Source: Crotophaga sulcirostris (lineage: Eukaryota; Chordata; Aves; Cuculiformes; Crotophagidae). Taken from it: a stretch of 64,000 bases of DNA. The notes below the pieces were generated by a model. The model worked only from the letters and a program-made list of their open reading frames with translations, searched no databases and was not told the DNA's origin. How positions within the stretch are numbered: position 1 is the stretch's first letter; every line of letters begins with the position of its first letter. The stretch is taken from positions 1,438,261 through 1,502,260 of the forward strand of contig VYZB01000217.1 in NCBI GenBank assembly GCA_013397455.1, given 5' to 3'. Below are positions 12,036 through 25,600 of this stretch, one piece after another. The position numbers and the translations under genes are program-made.

Positions 12036-13547
12036 ACAGGACACAGTTAAAAAGATTGAAATAAGAACTAGAAAGCTCCAGTACTGGGGAGCAGGTCAGC
12101 AACCCTTTCTGGGTTTGCTGTGCAGGTCAACTTTTGGCCTTCAAATATTTGGTTATATTTTTTGGATGTATCACTTTCCTTCAAGAAGGAAATGTTTTAT
12201 ATGTCTTGATACATATAGTAATAGGTTGCCTAAATCCTAAATCTCAAATTTAAGATAAAAGTAAGAAAAAATGGGATTTAATAAAATATTAAGACTTAAC
12301 AAAATGTTTACAGAACTTGCCTTTAAAGAAGACGATCCAGGTTAAACCTTCTTATATGTCTTCCATTCAAAGTTATATAAGCAAGTGGAGATTTGGAGTT
12401 ATGGCATTTGTCTTCCTAAGCAATCATTATATGTGATGGACTCCTGCCTTCCTGGAGATAGTTGAACAGCTGACTGCTGAAGGGAAGTAGTGAATGAATT
12501 TCTTGTTTTGCTTTGCTTACATGTGCTATTTTCGCTTTACCTATTAACCTGTCTATTTCAGACCATGAGTTTCCTCACTTCCACCCTCCCGATTCTCTCC
12601 ACCACCCCACCAGGGGGAGTGACCAAGCAGCTATGTGGTGTTCAGTTGCCAGCCGAGGTTAAACTATGACATCTGGTGAAAACACGGTAACATTTTTCCT
12701 CATGGAAATCCACAGAGGGAGCTGGGGAGCAGAAAAAATAAGCAGTTCACAAGAATTTTCTCTGTTCTTTTTAAGATTTAATCTTTGATTCTGTATTTGA
12801 TTTTTCTCTATTTCTAAATAAGGTAAAAAAGACCTTCTGCAAAAGGAAAACAATAGCAAGTTCTTAGCAAAATCAGTTATTATTTGCACAAAGTAACAAA
12901 AAAGCATAAATAGAAAACTACTGGGCAATTTTTAGTTGCAGTAAGATCAGTTTTCATGTCTGAACATGCTCTTTTCCTTGGATTACAACACTTGCTTATG
13001 AAATAAATTCCCCACTGACCATTATATATAGTCCCTTAATGTAGGACTATAAAAATTGTTTCTGATTATATGATGATAGAATCAGGTATTAAATATGGCT
13101 GAAAGTTTCAGCTTCAACAATAAATTTTAATTTGTGCAAATTATAAAGAAGGCAAAACCACATTTTAATTCTTATTACTTTTATGGTCATGTGAAGAATA
13201 CCGTAGAGAAATTAACACAAAAATACCTAAAGAGGAAAATTAATATGAAAATTAAATTTGCTATCTTACTTATTAGCTTACTTTCCTAAAAGAAAGGGAT
13301 TCAAGTGTTGAAAAGAGTATTTCAGTAGCGACAAATATCCCACATTCACCCCTTCCTTCCAGGGCTTATTGCTCTGTGACAGAAAGGAGCACATATTCAT
13401 GCTTTAGCTCCAGATCCAATCACTAGTGAAGCTACATGTGAGCTTAGAGGAACAGGACTTGCTCTCACCCTATGCCCATTGTCCCAAGCCACACCTATTC
13501 TATTGCTCTAACTGTAATTAAATTGGAAGTTGATATACATGAGAACG
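12036..13547. other. Intergenic, nothing recognised
   Basis: AT-rich sequence between two CR1 copies. A minus-strand open frame at 12659-12928 is low-complexity and without splice or family support. Confidence 0.5.
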
Positions 13548-14100
13548 CATGAGTAAGGAAGAGATCGTGCCCCTGTACTCACCACTGGTGAGGCTGCACA
13601 TTGAACCCCATGTTCAGTTTTGGGCCTCTCACTACAAGAAGGACATTGAGCCACTGGAGCGTGTTCAGAGAAGTGCAATGAAATTGGTGAAGGCTCTGGA
13701 GCACAAGTGTTGTAAGGAGAGGCTGAACGAGCTGGGGTTGTTTAGTCTGCAGAGGAGGAGGCTGACGGGAGACCTTATCGTTCTCTACAACTCCCTGAAA
13801 GGAGGTTGTATTGAGGCAGGCGTTGATCTCTTCTCCTAAGTAACAAGTGATAGGATGAGAGCAAAAGGTCTCAAATTGCACTACGGAATGTTTAGATTGG
13901 CTACTAGAAAAAATTTCTTCACAAAAAGAGTTGTCAAGCGCTGGAACAGGCTGCTGAGGGAAGTGGTTAAGTTATCATTCCTAGAGGTACTTACAAAGAC
14001 ATGCAGACGTTGTTCTTAGGGACATGGTTTAGTGATGAACTTGTTAACAGTTGGACTCGGTGATCTTAAGGGTCTTTTCCAACCTAAATGATTCTATGAT
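13548..14100 (+). mobile_element. CR1 LINE 3' part (copy C, different tail type)
   Basis: C-terminal ORF2 remnant (reading [20 protein letters not shown] and onward, to a stop near 13839) followed by the 3' UTR. The end is AACCTAAATGATTCTATGAT, the classic avian CR1 tail based on ATTCTATG. That differs from the TACTGTGA tails of copies A, B and D, so it is another subfamily and more diverged. 5'-truncated, with stops and frame loss. Confidence 0.92.
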
Positions 14101-16492
14101 GGCAGTTAAAGTTGCCAATTTTACCTGAAGCAGCTTTTAATTTGGGTTTTGGTGCAGATTTTCCTTTGACATATGGACCCCTACTTATTTTCTATTTGAG
14201 GTCTAGAGTCTTAGAGCATAATTGCAGTAGACTTCTTCCTTCTGGTGATTTTCTTTTCTTTCTTACCTTACCAATATCACATATTAGTGATTAGGGGCAG
14301 AGCAGCTAAAGCCACTCTGTAAACAGATACATCAGCACAATTTCAAGATTTATTAAGACTCACAATGAGGGACACCTCTCAGCTCAGACGGAAATTGATG
14401 ACTGTTCATCAAGGTTAAGAAGCTGGAAGCAGCTAGAGATATCAGCAGCTGCATCACTCTTGTATGTTGTTGACCACAGAAATTAGTCAATTCTAACAGC
14501 ATTAAGCTGGTAGGTCACAGATGCTATCTACTGCTCATGAGCACTGACGAAACAAAAATACACTGAAGAAAGATGGCTATTGAAGCACATTTTATTATAC
14601 TGCAGATTGGAATACAGAGAATGTGTAGGTTTTTTTAAGCATATGTATGTACAAAATCACAGTGAATGCAGTGATCTGGGTTTTGAGGAGGAACAAAGTG
14701 CATGAACACCAAAGTTTTACTTGTAAACAGTATAAATTAAAGTCTCAAAAGTTTTCACAATTTAGAGCCTTATTTGTTCAATATACAGACTTTCAGGAAA
14801 AGTTAGCACACTGAATTTCTTAGTCATACTAGTATGAAAATACAATTCTATTTTAAATAGTTTGCTTTATATTCAGTGGGAAACCTTCACAGCTTGGGTT
14901 TATTTGTTACTCAGCCACCTAATGACTAATTCACTACAAACCTAGCTATCTATAGCCATAACTGAAAGACCATAATTTGCAGAAAAAGGACTTATAAACT
15001 GAGTAACAGATTTGAATGTACATTCCACATATCTCAGTGATATTTTCTTTTAACATAAGAGTAGTTTTCAAACAAAACAGGATTTGCGGGAAAAAAAATT
15101 AATAATAAAAAATATTGATGTTACTAGTCCTAAGGATACCAACGAGTAAGGATTAGGCCTGATAGTAATACAGTAGGAAAGAAACACTAAAATAAATGGT
15201 GCTGTAAAAATCTTCTCCAATCTATGAGTAGCCTGGACAGGGTCAGAGGGATAGCATTACAGGCTACATCTAATCTGACAAGAGTAGTGGTAAAGGGTAT
15301 TAGACCTACACGCAAGATATTCATCCATTTTTTTAATTACCTAATACAGTCAGAAATGTCTTAGAAGAATGTTTCTTTGTAATATAATAAAGTGCCTTGA
15401 CTATATGAATAAATTTGGTTTACGAATTAGGGATCTTCCACTGAAATATTTTTTCCTCTAAGAAGTTACGTAGCATTATTGTTCATCAGTGGACTGGGAA
15501 CACAGGATCGATACATGAACAGATTGCCAGCACTAACACAGATCCTATTAGCTTAACTGGGGATCTGCATGGGTGTACATCTACATGATGCTCCTTGCAG
15601 GAGTGGCTTGTACATATTTTCCTTGGAATACATTTTAATAGGCCATATAGATGTAAATCTGTAATTTATTTTTCCTAAAATAATAGAGGATTTTGTAGTC
15701 AATACAGAAATAATTACAAAGAAAAATACTTACACCATGTCAGGCTATAAATGTACTGCAGCTTGTCCTATTAAGCCACTAATAGGTACTAAAGAGGCAC
15801 AAAGTGGTTACAAGAACCTAGGTGAACAAAATATTTACCGAGCTTCTCACAGAAATTATTGCCTTAGAACTGTATATTACGCCACAATTAAAGTGTCAAA
15901 ACCAATACAGGGTAAAATAATACTTCCAGGTCAACTGAATAAAAATAATTTATTTACAAATCATGAGGGAAAAACACAGAAGGCCTTTCCTTTTCAAATA
16001 AATACAAGTATTAAGGGAATACATCCATCAACTAAAAAAAATAACTTTGTGCCATTAAATGAATAGTTCTTATGTACTAAACAAAACCATAAAAACATTC
16101 AAAGTACAACAGCGCAATCATATCAGCTTTATAATTCATGTTTGCCAAAACAATAGAAAACCTTACATATTCATTATTTCCATGTACAAATACGTGCTTT
16201 AATTTCTAAATTTAAATAATTTTTCCAAGTTCTTTTGCTTCAACATGAACTCTACGTGGTACTATATAAATATTCAGACTTGGAGTTGATCATTAGAGGA
16301 TTTCTAAAACTATTTCCAATGGAGCTATAGCTACATCCCCATTTGGTAGTGCTTTTTTAGTAATTTATACATTGACCATAAAACTACTGCAAGGTAAAAC
16401 TTTGTTAATAGTTTCCAACCCTGAATCTTATTTAAAAAAACAACACTGTTTCAAAATAAAGTTGCTTTACATGACACATAAAAATTGCAGAG
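14101..16492. other. Intergenic or distal RASEF 3' UTR
   Basis: AT-rich DNA downstream of RASEF. Further minus-strand AATAAA hexamers at about 15949, 14588 and 14348 could be distal poly(A) sites. A plus-strand frame at 15737-16066 has no recognisable features. Confidence 0.45.
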
Positions 16493-16498
16493 TTTATT
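16493..16498 (-). terminator. RASEF: Candidate RASEF poly(A) signal
   Basis: AATAAA on the minus strand about 3.06 kb beyond the RASEF stop. A 3' UTR of about 3 kb fits what I recall of vertebrate RASEF mRNAs. Other AATAAA hexamers in the same orientation exist (about 15949, 14588, 14348), so this choice is a guess until 3'-end reads are seen. Confidence 0.35.
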
Positions 16499-19400
16499 AA
16501 AATGGTTACACAATTTTGGCAAATAAGACAAGAGAGATTTTGGTCATTAGAATAAGAAAAAAGAAGAATCCACGATATCACTGGCCCAATCTCACAGAGA
16601 GGAAAAAATAGGTGTCAAGGCAGGTCCCTGAATTCACATCCTTCAACCAAGCTCTTTACAGACGTGGACATTGGTATGGCACTCTCAGTATGGTAAGAAT
16701 CTTAGATATGAATCCAATTACTGCACATGCACATACACTGCTAACTCTGTTATGTGGAACCCACATGTGCAAAAGGTACCTCACAGTGTTATTATAGTAG
16801 TGAAGAGATGGCCAAGGAGGATCTAATAGCCTTTAAACACTGAAAGGGGAGTTACCAAGATCGCAGCCAAACTATTCGTGGTAGTAAGACATGACACAAT
16901 GAGGGGGAAAAGCTATAAATTTGTAACCCCTTGGAAACCTGAGGTTGGATATGGAGAGAAATTTTTATCCAGGAGAGGAATGCAAGCACAGGAAGAGGCT
17001 TTCCAGAATGGTGGTGTTATCTCTGTCTTTGGGGATTTTCACAGCCTGGCTAACCGAACGCACAGCTAACCTTATCTAAGGCTGGCAACAGTCCATCTCT
17101 GCTTGGGTACTTGAAAGGCTGGACAAAACCACATCCAGAACCTTCCTTCCAAATAACTTTAGGTGATACTCTGTATCCAACCAAAACATTTTTTTCATGC
17201 AGGTGTGTCAACAAGGTTCAGGCAAACTTATTTCACGTTATTTCCTGCAGGCTATGACCACAGAGCTGGTCAAGCACTGTGGTTCAGGAGACAGACTTAG
17301 AACACCGAGCCTCAGTCTAAGCCATACAAGTTATCAGAAGTTAGCAACACTGAAAGAGCAATATTTTGGAATAATCATGACCTTCTCATCCTGAGAATAT
17401 GCAAACAGCTACATGTTTTCTGAAGTGTGAACTTAAAGCAAGTGCTGGATCACCTCCCTCTCCTCCATACTGCTGCAGGAACAACTATCTTAACCACTGT
17501 AATTCTACTTCCATTTCACTCCTTTGGATGAAGAGAAGCCTTTACACACAAAGAACTCAGAGGCACTCATCAATGAACACAGTTAAGCATGGTTTTCTCA
17601 TCAGAGAAACTAATTACAGCTGTAACTGTCTTGTTTAAATAATAGAGCATTAATAGTAAACAATACAAATGTGACCAGGTATATTCCTGGTACACCTGCA
17701 TCTCCTTCATTCTCTGCCACCTGCTTCAGATCAGTCTCATGACTACAGTGAGGCCTCTCATACTTTTGGGTGGAAAGATACTACAAACCTAAAGCCTCCT
17801 GGATGGAATACAGCAGTGTATGACGATTCCCCCAGTATTGCAAAAAGGACACCAAACATGTTTTCTCTTCTAGGGCTGAAGTACAAAACAACAAAATAAA
17901 ATGTCTTATTCCTTCTGGCATTAAATTTCTGTCTTAATAAGAAGGAGCTTTCAAATAGTTACCTGAGAATTAGCTGGTCTGACTTAGAGGCTTGAAAGAA
18001 GGCCTAAAAACATTGCTGTTTCTATGCTAAAACTGTATTTAAAAAAAAAAAAACAAACCACCACACATGAACCATCCTGTTTGAGAACTCCCAGGTTTTA
18101 TAAAACTGGTAATATAACACAGGGCAGACAGTGTTCAAAGATAGTGCTGATAAAATGGAGCAAGAGCTGCTAGTCATAAGGGTTTCCAACCAGTCCATAA
18201 AACTATTCAAGGTTGATTTGTTAAGCTAGGTTTCAGCCTGGAGATGTTTTATATATACAGATATTTAATATACATAGAAAAGACTGAAATGGTTCGCTGG
18301 CTCTGAAAGGGCCCTAACCCATTCTCATCAAAATTAGTGAAAGCTAAGAAGAACTGAATCATAATTGTTCACTGTAGAAATACCTACAATTTTGGCTACA
18401 TTATGTTGGGAACTATTATAAGCAGTAATAACTCAGTTTTTAGAGACACTTAAAGCCACCACAGACTGGTGACTTTCTCAGCATTTTCCTAAAATCAGGA
18501 ATTCCTTATTAAGGTAAGTGATTGCTGTTCATTTCAGGGACTTCTATTAATGAATAGTTTATACAGACGTTTGTGCACGTGCAGCAATTCTTTCACTTGC
18601 AGGTTTAAAACTTCAAAAATGAGTAAAGAATATCCATTAAAACAGACTCCTCTCTACTATTACAATCCCTAAATTAGTGTCTGAATGGAAGACATTTGAA
18701 AGACAAGGGAAAAATTACAACCCGTATCTGTCTGTAATACTAACAATGATCTAATCTAAACAAACAGGCAGGTATTGGATCATTCATCCATCTCTGAAAT
18801 CCTACATATAACAGGTATTATAGTCTCTCTAGAATTCTGAACAGTAATGGTCCATGCAAATGCTCCTTTCACTTCTGAGCTGTGTAGGATCAGATGCAGT
18901 GTCTGCTTTTCAGTTCTGAATAAGACCCCAACTCCCAAAACTAAATAAGTTCTAACTCACTGACTTTTGCGAAATTGCACCAGAACCTCATGCAACTGCT
19001 ACTGTCTTCTCCCAGAGACCGTTCTGCTTCATGCCCTGAACTTCTGTATTACCTGGATCTAGGCAACCTTTCGATGGTTTGGGGTTTTCTTGGGAAGTGT
19101 TTCATCAACATATAACTTAAGGCCTTCATAACACTAGATAAGAAGACTTGAGCAAACAGAGATTAAATTAATTGAAGCCATAATTTTTCCTTTTCCTGTA
19201 AGTGATATATGATATTATTATTGTGTTCTGTATCTAAGAAAAATTGAGCCCATAAAGAAACAAGCAGGTAAAGACGACAAAATATACGACAACATCGTAT
19301 GCAGTGACTGCTGTAATATTGATTCAGAGCTCACTTGTTTGACATACACTACTTAAGAAAACTGAAACTATAGCCTAAGAGGTAAAGCAATTGCATAAAT

Positions 19401-19555
19401 ATGAATGAGCAGATAGTACAGTCTGGATTTTTAACATCATGTGTAATTTCTAAATATGCAAATGTATATATCCCCAATAAAAAGAATACATCATTGAAAT
19501 CCTTCATTTCTTGTAAAATATACAAGTTATTGAGGTCAGGAAAAGTATCTGCCAC
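16499..19555 (-). other. RASEF: Probable RASEF 3' UTR
   Basis: AT-rich sequence following the stop codon with no repeat, splice pattern or convincing reading frame. Its lower boundary depends on the poly(A) signal used. Confidence 0.45.
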
Positions 19556-19664
19556 TTAAACATTGCAACAGTTTTTCGTGAGTGCTAATTTTTTGACAGG
19601 TGTCCCAGCCAAGCTAGTAACTGACCTCGTATCATCTTGATTATCACTTCGCTTTCGCACTTCA
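19556..19664 (-). CDS. RASEF: RASEF exon 17 (C-terminus and stop)
   Basis: Residues 680-715 and stop [23 protein letters not shown], then [15 protein letters not shown]. The hypervariable Rab tail is basic and ends with two adjacent cysteines near the C-terminus, as expected for geranylgeranylation and membrane anchoring. Acceptor is a ten-base T run followed by AACAG. Confidence 0.95.
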
Positions 19665-22600
19665 CTGTTAAAAAAAAAAAACACCCTCAATTAAAACATT
19701 TCTATTCATGTTTACTGTTCTGTTTCTCCCAGTATATCTTACATGGCTCACTATCGTCTGTTGTGTGAGTAAAATGAATGATGGCTTTCAGTGCCATTAA
19801 CATGTCTCTTAAGTTTCCACTTTGAGAATCATATCAATATTTCTACAGAAATCACAGTGATAGAAGTTATTTCTGATACATAATAACTCCACAATGTTCT
19901 GGTTTCCCTTTCTTTTTCTTCTGATCATTTTTATTTAATTTTTTTGTTTCAGCATACTACTGTAGAAACAGAATATGTCCATAGCTGAAAACATAAAATT
20001 AAATAATTACAATTTCAAGGGTAAAATTACCCTCAGAGGAAAAAGGCATATTGCTGCATTCTTTATTATAAATGCAGAATTAAAAGTTGTGTATGTGTGA
20101 TTATTAATCTTTACTCTTACTATGGGTCCCCCAGAAATCCAAAACCCAGTTGTAAAATTTATTTCTTATAAATATATAGGTAAATATAAGTCTAAAAAAT
20201 AATTTCAGCCCTCCACATATGAGCAGAATAAGTTCATTACATTCTTTTCAGAACACTATTATCCAATATAATGGTGGCAGAAAGGAATGCTACAAAGCAG
20301 TAACAGATAAGTCTGCAAGACTACCTGTTCTAACAAAATCTTGATCTAGAAAATTAAATGCTTCTTTCAAAAAATACAAATTACTAAGACTTGAGTAAAG
20401 CAAGTGCAAACAAACATTCCAGAACACAGTTCTGGGAAAGTCTGTATCATCTGACGATCAACGAACCTTGTGCAGAAAAATACCAATTTTCATTTTTCTT
20501 TGAGATTCTGAAAAGAGAGGCTCCAACTGCTTAAATATTTTTTATCCTTGAAACAGTTAAACAAAGTTATCATGTTTAAACATTAGAAAGAATTTTCCAG
20601 ATGTGATTAATGTTACCTAACTGTGCTATGTATGTTCTCTAATTTCATAATCCACTGCTGCATTGATGGCCAGCTTCTTGGAAATTAGTCATTTAAACAA
20701 CTAGCAATTAACTTCATGTTGATGCTAACAGACAAATAAATGCCTCCATTCTTGCCACATGTTGAACTGATGTATTTTCCCAGAAATGCAAGTGCTTTTT
20801 AAAGTCCCATAATCCGCTCTAGAAAGCCAGTATTTCACATGCAAGTCCAGTTAATCAGCCATGCTTTGACAATGAACAATCAAATACTGACTGAATGTCA
20901 AAAGGTTTGATTATTGCATTAGGCTGCCACAAAAATCACATGAATCTGTTTTGTAATTCTGGCCAGGAGCTTCATGTATTCAACTGAAAAATCAGAGGCT
21001 GAGGATTCAATACATACCACCAGCCCTTCAAAATTATATTGCAATCAAGAATGGTTGGGAAAAGTAGAACTGTTTGGCTCATGCCATATAACAGAAAAGC
21101 CAGATAACTAAATGGATATAATTGGAATTTCTGTCTTTTAAATAATTTGGAGAAAGAGACATCAAAGAAAATACAAGGTATTAGAAGGGTCAGTAACAAA
21201 ACTGAATATATATTAATATATGTGAAAGAATTAAGAATTAATTATGCATAAAATTATATGCATTTGAAATTTATTTTATAAATAATTAAGAAATTAAATC
21301 CACATACCATTAAAAAGTGTAACTGATTCACCAAGCAGGTTTTAAAATTGTGAGCTTCCCAATTCTTCTCTAATTTAAAGATTAATTATTGAGACAGCTT
21401 TGTAGCATTCACAAGTAAAAAAGTTACTTGATTAAACTTAAACACAAGACAGTATTTGTTCTATCTAAAAAGTTTTAACACTGTATTTTTAAAAATCTTT
21501 TTTTTATGAATTTGACATTGGTACCGTTTTAAATGTATGTGTATATTCACATATAATGTCGCTTTTATAAAATATACTCCAATGTGTTCATTTAAAAATA
21601 GAAACATGGCTACTTACCGCGCTAGATGAAGAACTGCCTCTACAATATTAGATCCATCTTTAGCACTTGTTTCGCAGAATAGCGCGTTATAAGTCTGTGA
21701 GTAAAAATAAAATGTTAAGCCCTCTAATCTGAAATGGTTCTCATCTGAATATGTATATTCAATTACAAATGGTTTCTCCAATAACACAAAGAAAGATGAT
21801 ACACATTTAAATGAACAGGATTTCTTCTTCTCCAATACATTTCCTTTAATACTGCACAAAAAAATAGTAATTGCTTTTTAATTGTATCATTTTTACATTC
21901 AGTGTCTTCTGAATTAACAAACTGAATAAAAAACACATTTTAAGTTTAATGGCCAAGCTCAATCTTCTTGTCTACAAGACCGTTGCTAGGACAGCTGAAT
22001 CCAGCTTGTTAGCTATTCGAACTACAGCATCTGGTATTCCAGCTTAACCAGAAATACCATTCTGTAATTAACACATATGATATCTGCCCTGATCTAAGCA
22101 GTCAATTGTGCAAGCACCCAGCAACTCAAGATTTTAAAGTGTCTACATTCCTTTCTGCAAAACAGGGGATATGTGTATTCCTTACACCCTATATAAACAC
22201 ATGCCAAGAAACTTGTCCACACTTCTATTTATAGCAGAGAGTTCCTTTTTTGTTTCTGCAGACATGGCAAAATACAAGATTAAAATATTCTGCTCAAAAG
22301 CGGGGCAGACAAGCCAGGCAAAATGCCTCATACGCTCACTAATGTGCTTCATATTTGCACTGGCAATTTCTCTTTGGCAGCAGGAAAACTTCAGTCTTCT
22401 AGTCTAGCCACTTTTTCCACCATAAAGACTGAGAAAACTATTCAAGCCATTAATGAAGTTCAGCTCAGTGGACACTTGAGACATGATTCAGCCAGCAAAC
22501 ACAGAAAGAGGATACTTTTTCATAAAAAGTATCCAAGAATCCTCATTAGTAAACTTGGACAAAAGACAAGAAAATTACTTTTGTTTACTAGTTTCTCACA

Positions 22601-25600
22601 TGGTTTTCAAATTAGACTTCTTAAAACCATTTTATACCGAAGATGAAGACTTGGACCTTACCATAGCCAGCTTTTCCCCATAGTTTATAGGTACACATTT
22701 TTGCCCTTGTTCTGTAACAGCTTGACGGAGATCTGCTTTGTTTCCCACCATCATAATTGGAATATTCTCATGAGATGCATCCTGTAAAAAGGATTATTTC
22801 CTTATCATCACAACACTCAGAATACAAAAAAATAAATGAACCTCCTAAAAGGAGGTTGTAGTCAGGCAGGGGTTGGTCTCTTCTCTCAGGGGACCAGTGC
22901 CAGAACAAAAGGACATGGACTCAAGCTTCACCAGGGGAGGTTTAGGCTTGATATTAGGAAAAAATTCTTCACTGAAAGGGTGATTGGCCATTGGATTGGT
23001 GTTGGTGTTAGTGCTGGGTTATAGGTTGGACTTGACCTCAAAAGTCCTTTCCAACCTTGTAATACTGTGATACTGTGAACAAGATATAATAGTAGAAATA
23101 TTAATAGTTTCGCTTGAACTATAGCTAATTTACAGAATCTAACATATTGGTTTAAAATGCACAGACTCCAAGGAATACTCAAGCCATCCACAAGACGGTA
23201 TCTGAAATGGGCTCTAATGTTCATTTCAAAAGGAAGTGAATGGGAAGAGTTTGATTATATGATAAGTTTTTGTAAAAAAAGATGCATCAGTTTTAACACT
23301 AACTGAATATTGTCAGGATATATTTAGATCTTCCATCCAGCTTTTACTTTTATGAGATGTTGCAGCCTGGCTAATTCCAATATGCAGATATTCAGATTTT
23401 ATAAATGATAAAGTTAACAATGCAGTAAAACAGAGTTTGTAAGTTGTATATACTTAAGTTTCTTACCTCAATCATATCCACCCATTCTCGCACATTAAGA
23501 AAGCTTTTTTCACATGTTACATCATACAGCAGTAAGACACCATCTGCTCTTCTGAAGTACGATTTAGCAATACTTCGGAATCTTTAAAAAAAAAAAAACA
23601 GATTTGCCTAAGTACATATGAACAATTTAATATCACTAAGAACGCAACATTACTTTATTGCACTACTGCATAAGATTATCTCCACAGTACAAGATGAGTT
23701 TTCGTAGTTTCTTCCATAAGTAGTTCTCAAAAACTGCTGATGCAGGCCTACAAATGCTCAATAGGATCCACAGTATTCTGTCCCAAACAGCAATTTTTTT
23801 GAAAAAACACAGTCTATCTATTGCATATAATCTGCTTTGCACTGGACTTTTTATTAGGTGGCAAGGCTTTTTCACTTACATACAACTTCATAAATTGAGT
23901 GAGTTAGTCTGCTACATTTGAAAATGTATGAAACAAATAAACCTATTCCAGGAATTAATTCACCAGTTAAAGTCATCTTTGCCATTAACTAAACACAATC
24001 TACCTAACAACCAAGTACTGCAGCTATGTATTTACATTATATATTAAAATATTCTTCACAAATTTATTATGTGGGAGGAGAATGATTTGGCCTCTGAATA
24101 CCCACTTCACATAATCACTCAGGCAAAAGTAAACACATACAGCCCCAATACAAATCTCAGTCAATGAAAAGATTAAACGGACTTCCAAGGTGTTAGGTTA
24201 ACCCCTTAATAAGCCTCTGTCAGTAAAGAAGTAATCGCTCTCAGGTGAGGATATCCTAAGATTTTTGAGGACACTCCACACAGTAATTTGAAGAATCTTG
24301 GATATACATTCAAAAACCTCTGCAATTTTGCCACAAGTCTTTTTAAAATCTTTGGGAAGAAGTTTACATACACTAAATAAAATCAAAATCATAAATTTCA
24401 AGGAAAGGTGAGGAAGATGAAGAGGAAGGAATCTCTATGATATAAACTTGTATTTCTGAGCAGGCTCTAGGGCAAAGACAGTCAAAGACTAAAAAATGGA
24501 AGAAACAGTGCATATCTAATCTATCTTTTGTATTGCAAAAGAGGGACATAGGTATTTAATTAATTAATGATGGAGTGAAGCTCAACTATTTCTCTCTGCA
24601 GAGAGAAAAGATTATCTCAGGCATCATCAGTGCTATTAAATAAACATTCCACCTGTCTTGAGGTATCAGCAGAGCAAAATCACATCTGACTATAGACATT
24701 TACATACAATCAAACTGAGTTAGTTACTATAGGTCATATAACATTTTGTGGCATTTTTTTCACCTGGATGAAAAAGACAAATGTTTTTTAGAAACAAAAC
24801 TACTGAAATTACATAAGTGCAGAGAATTACTAACCTCTCCTGCCCAGCTGTGTCCCACAGTTGTAGCACTGTAGGTTCTCCATCAACAATTAGCTTTTTC
24901 ATTTGAAAATCCACACCTGAAAACAATAATGTGTAGTCTAATCAAAAACATTAATAACCTCCAAAAATCACAGAAAATGAAGAGTTATGCGCCATGTATA
25001 AGTTATTTCAAAATTAATCTCTTTTAATATATTATGAGATTTCAGTCACTCACAGTCCTGAACTGCAATAAACCCCAGAACGTATTTAATTTATTTTTAG
25101 AAAAACATTCAAAGAATTATTTTATCCACACATATTCCCAGAAGCACTGATACAAATTCGGCATTATGACCAGCAAACATGAAGATCCCTTCCTGCTTTA
25201 TTTCGCTAAAAATTGTATTGAAGATAAAAATGTTTTATAAAACAGACTATTTCAAATGCCAAGGAATAAAAAGATTAACTAGAACAAAAATCCTGACAGA
25301 ACAAATAAAACAAATATATAACTATGATTTGATTGGAAGACAAAAATTCAGTCTTTAGAATCAGTAAGAGAAGTTTGTTAGCTGACAGCTAATAATATAC
25401 ACAATAAGCCAGTCAGAAATCCCTCCAGCTGCATTTAAAGCAAAGCTTCAATACCACTTTGAAGAAATGGAGACAAGACATAGTATGAAAGATATCAGAG
25501 GAAAGTATGAAATACTAAAGGAGGAGGAAAGAGTTGAGTAGACAAGAAAGCGATGATTAATGCGATTAGAGCAGTATTGTATTATCCACTCTAAATAGCA

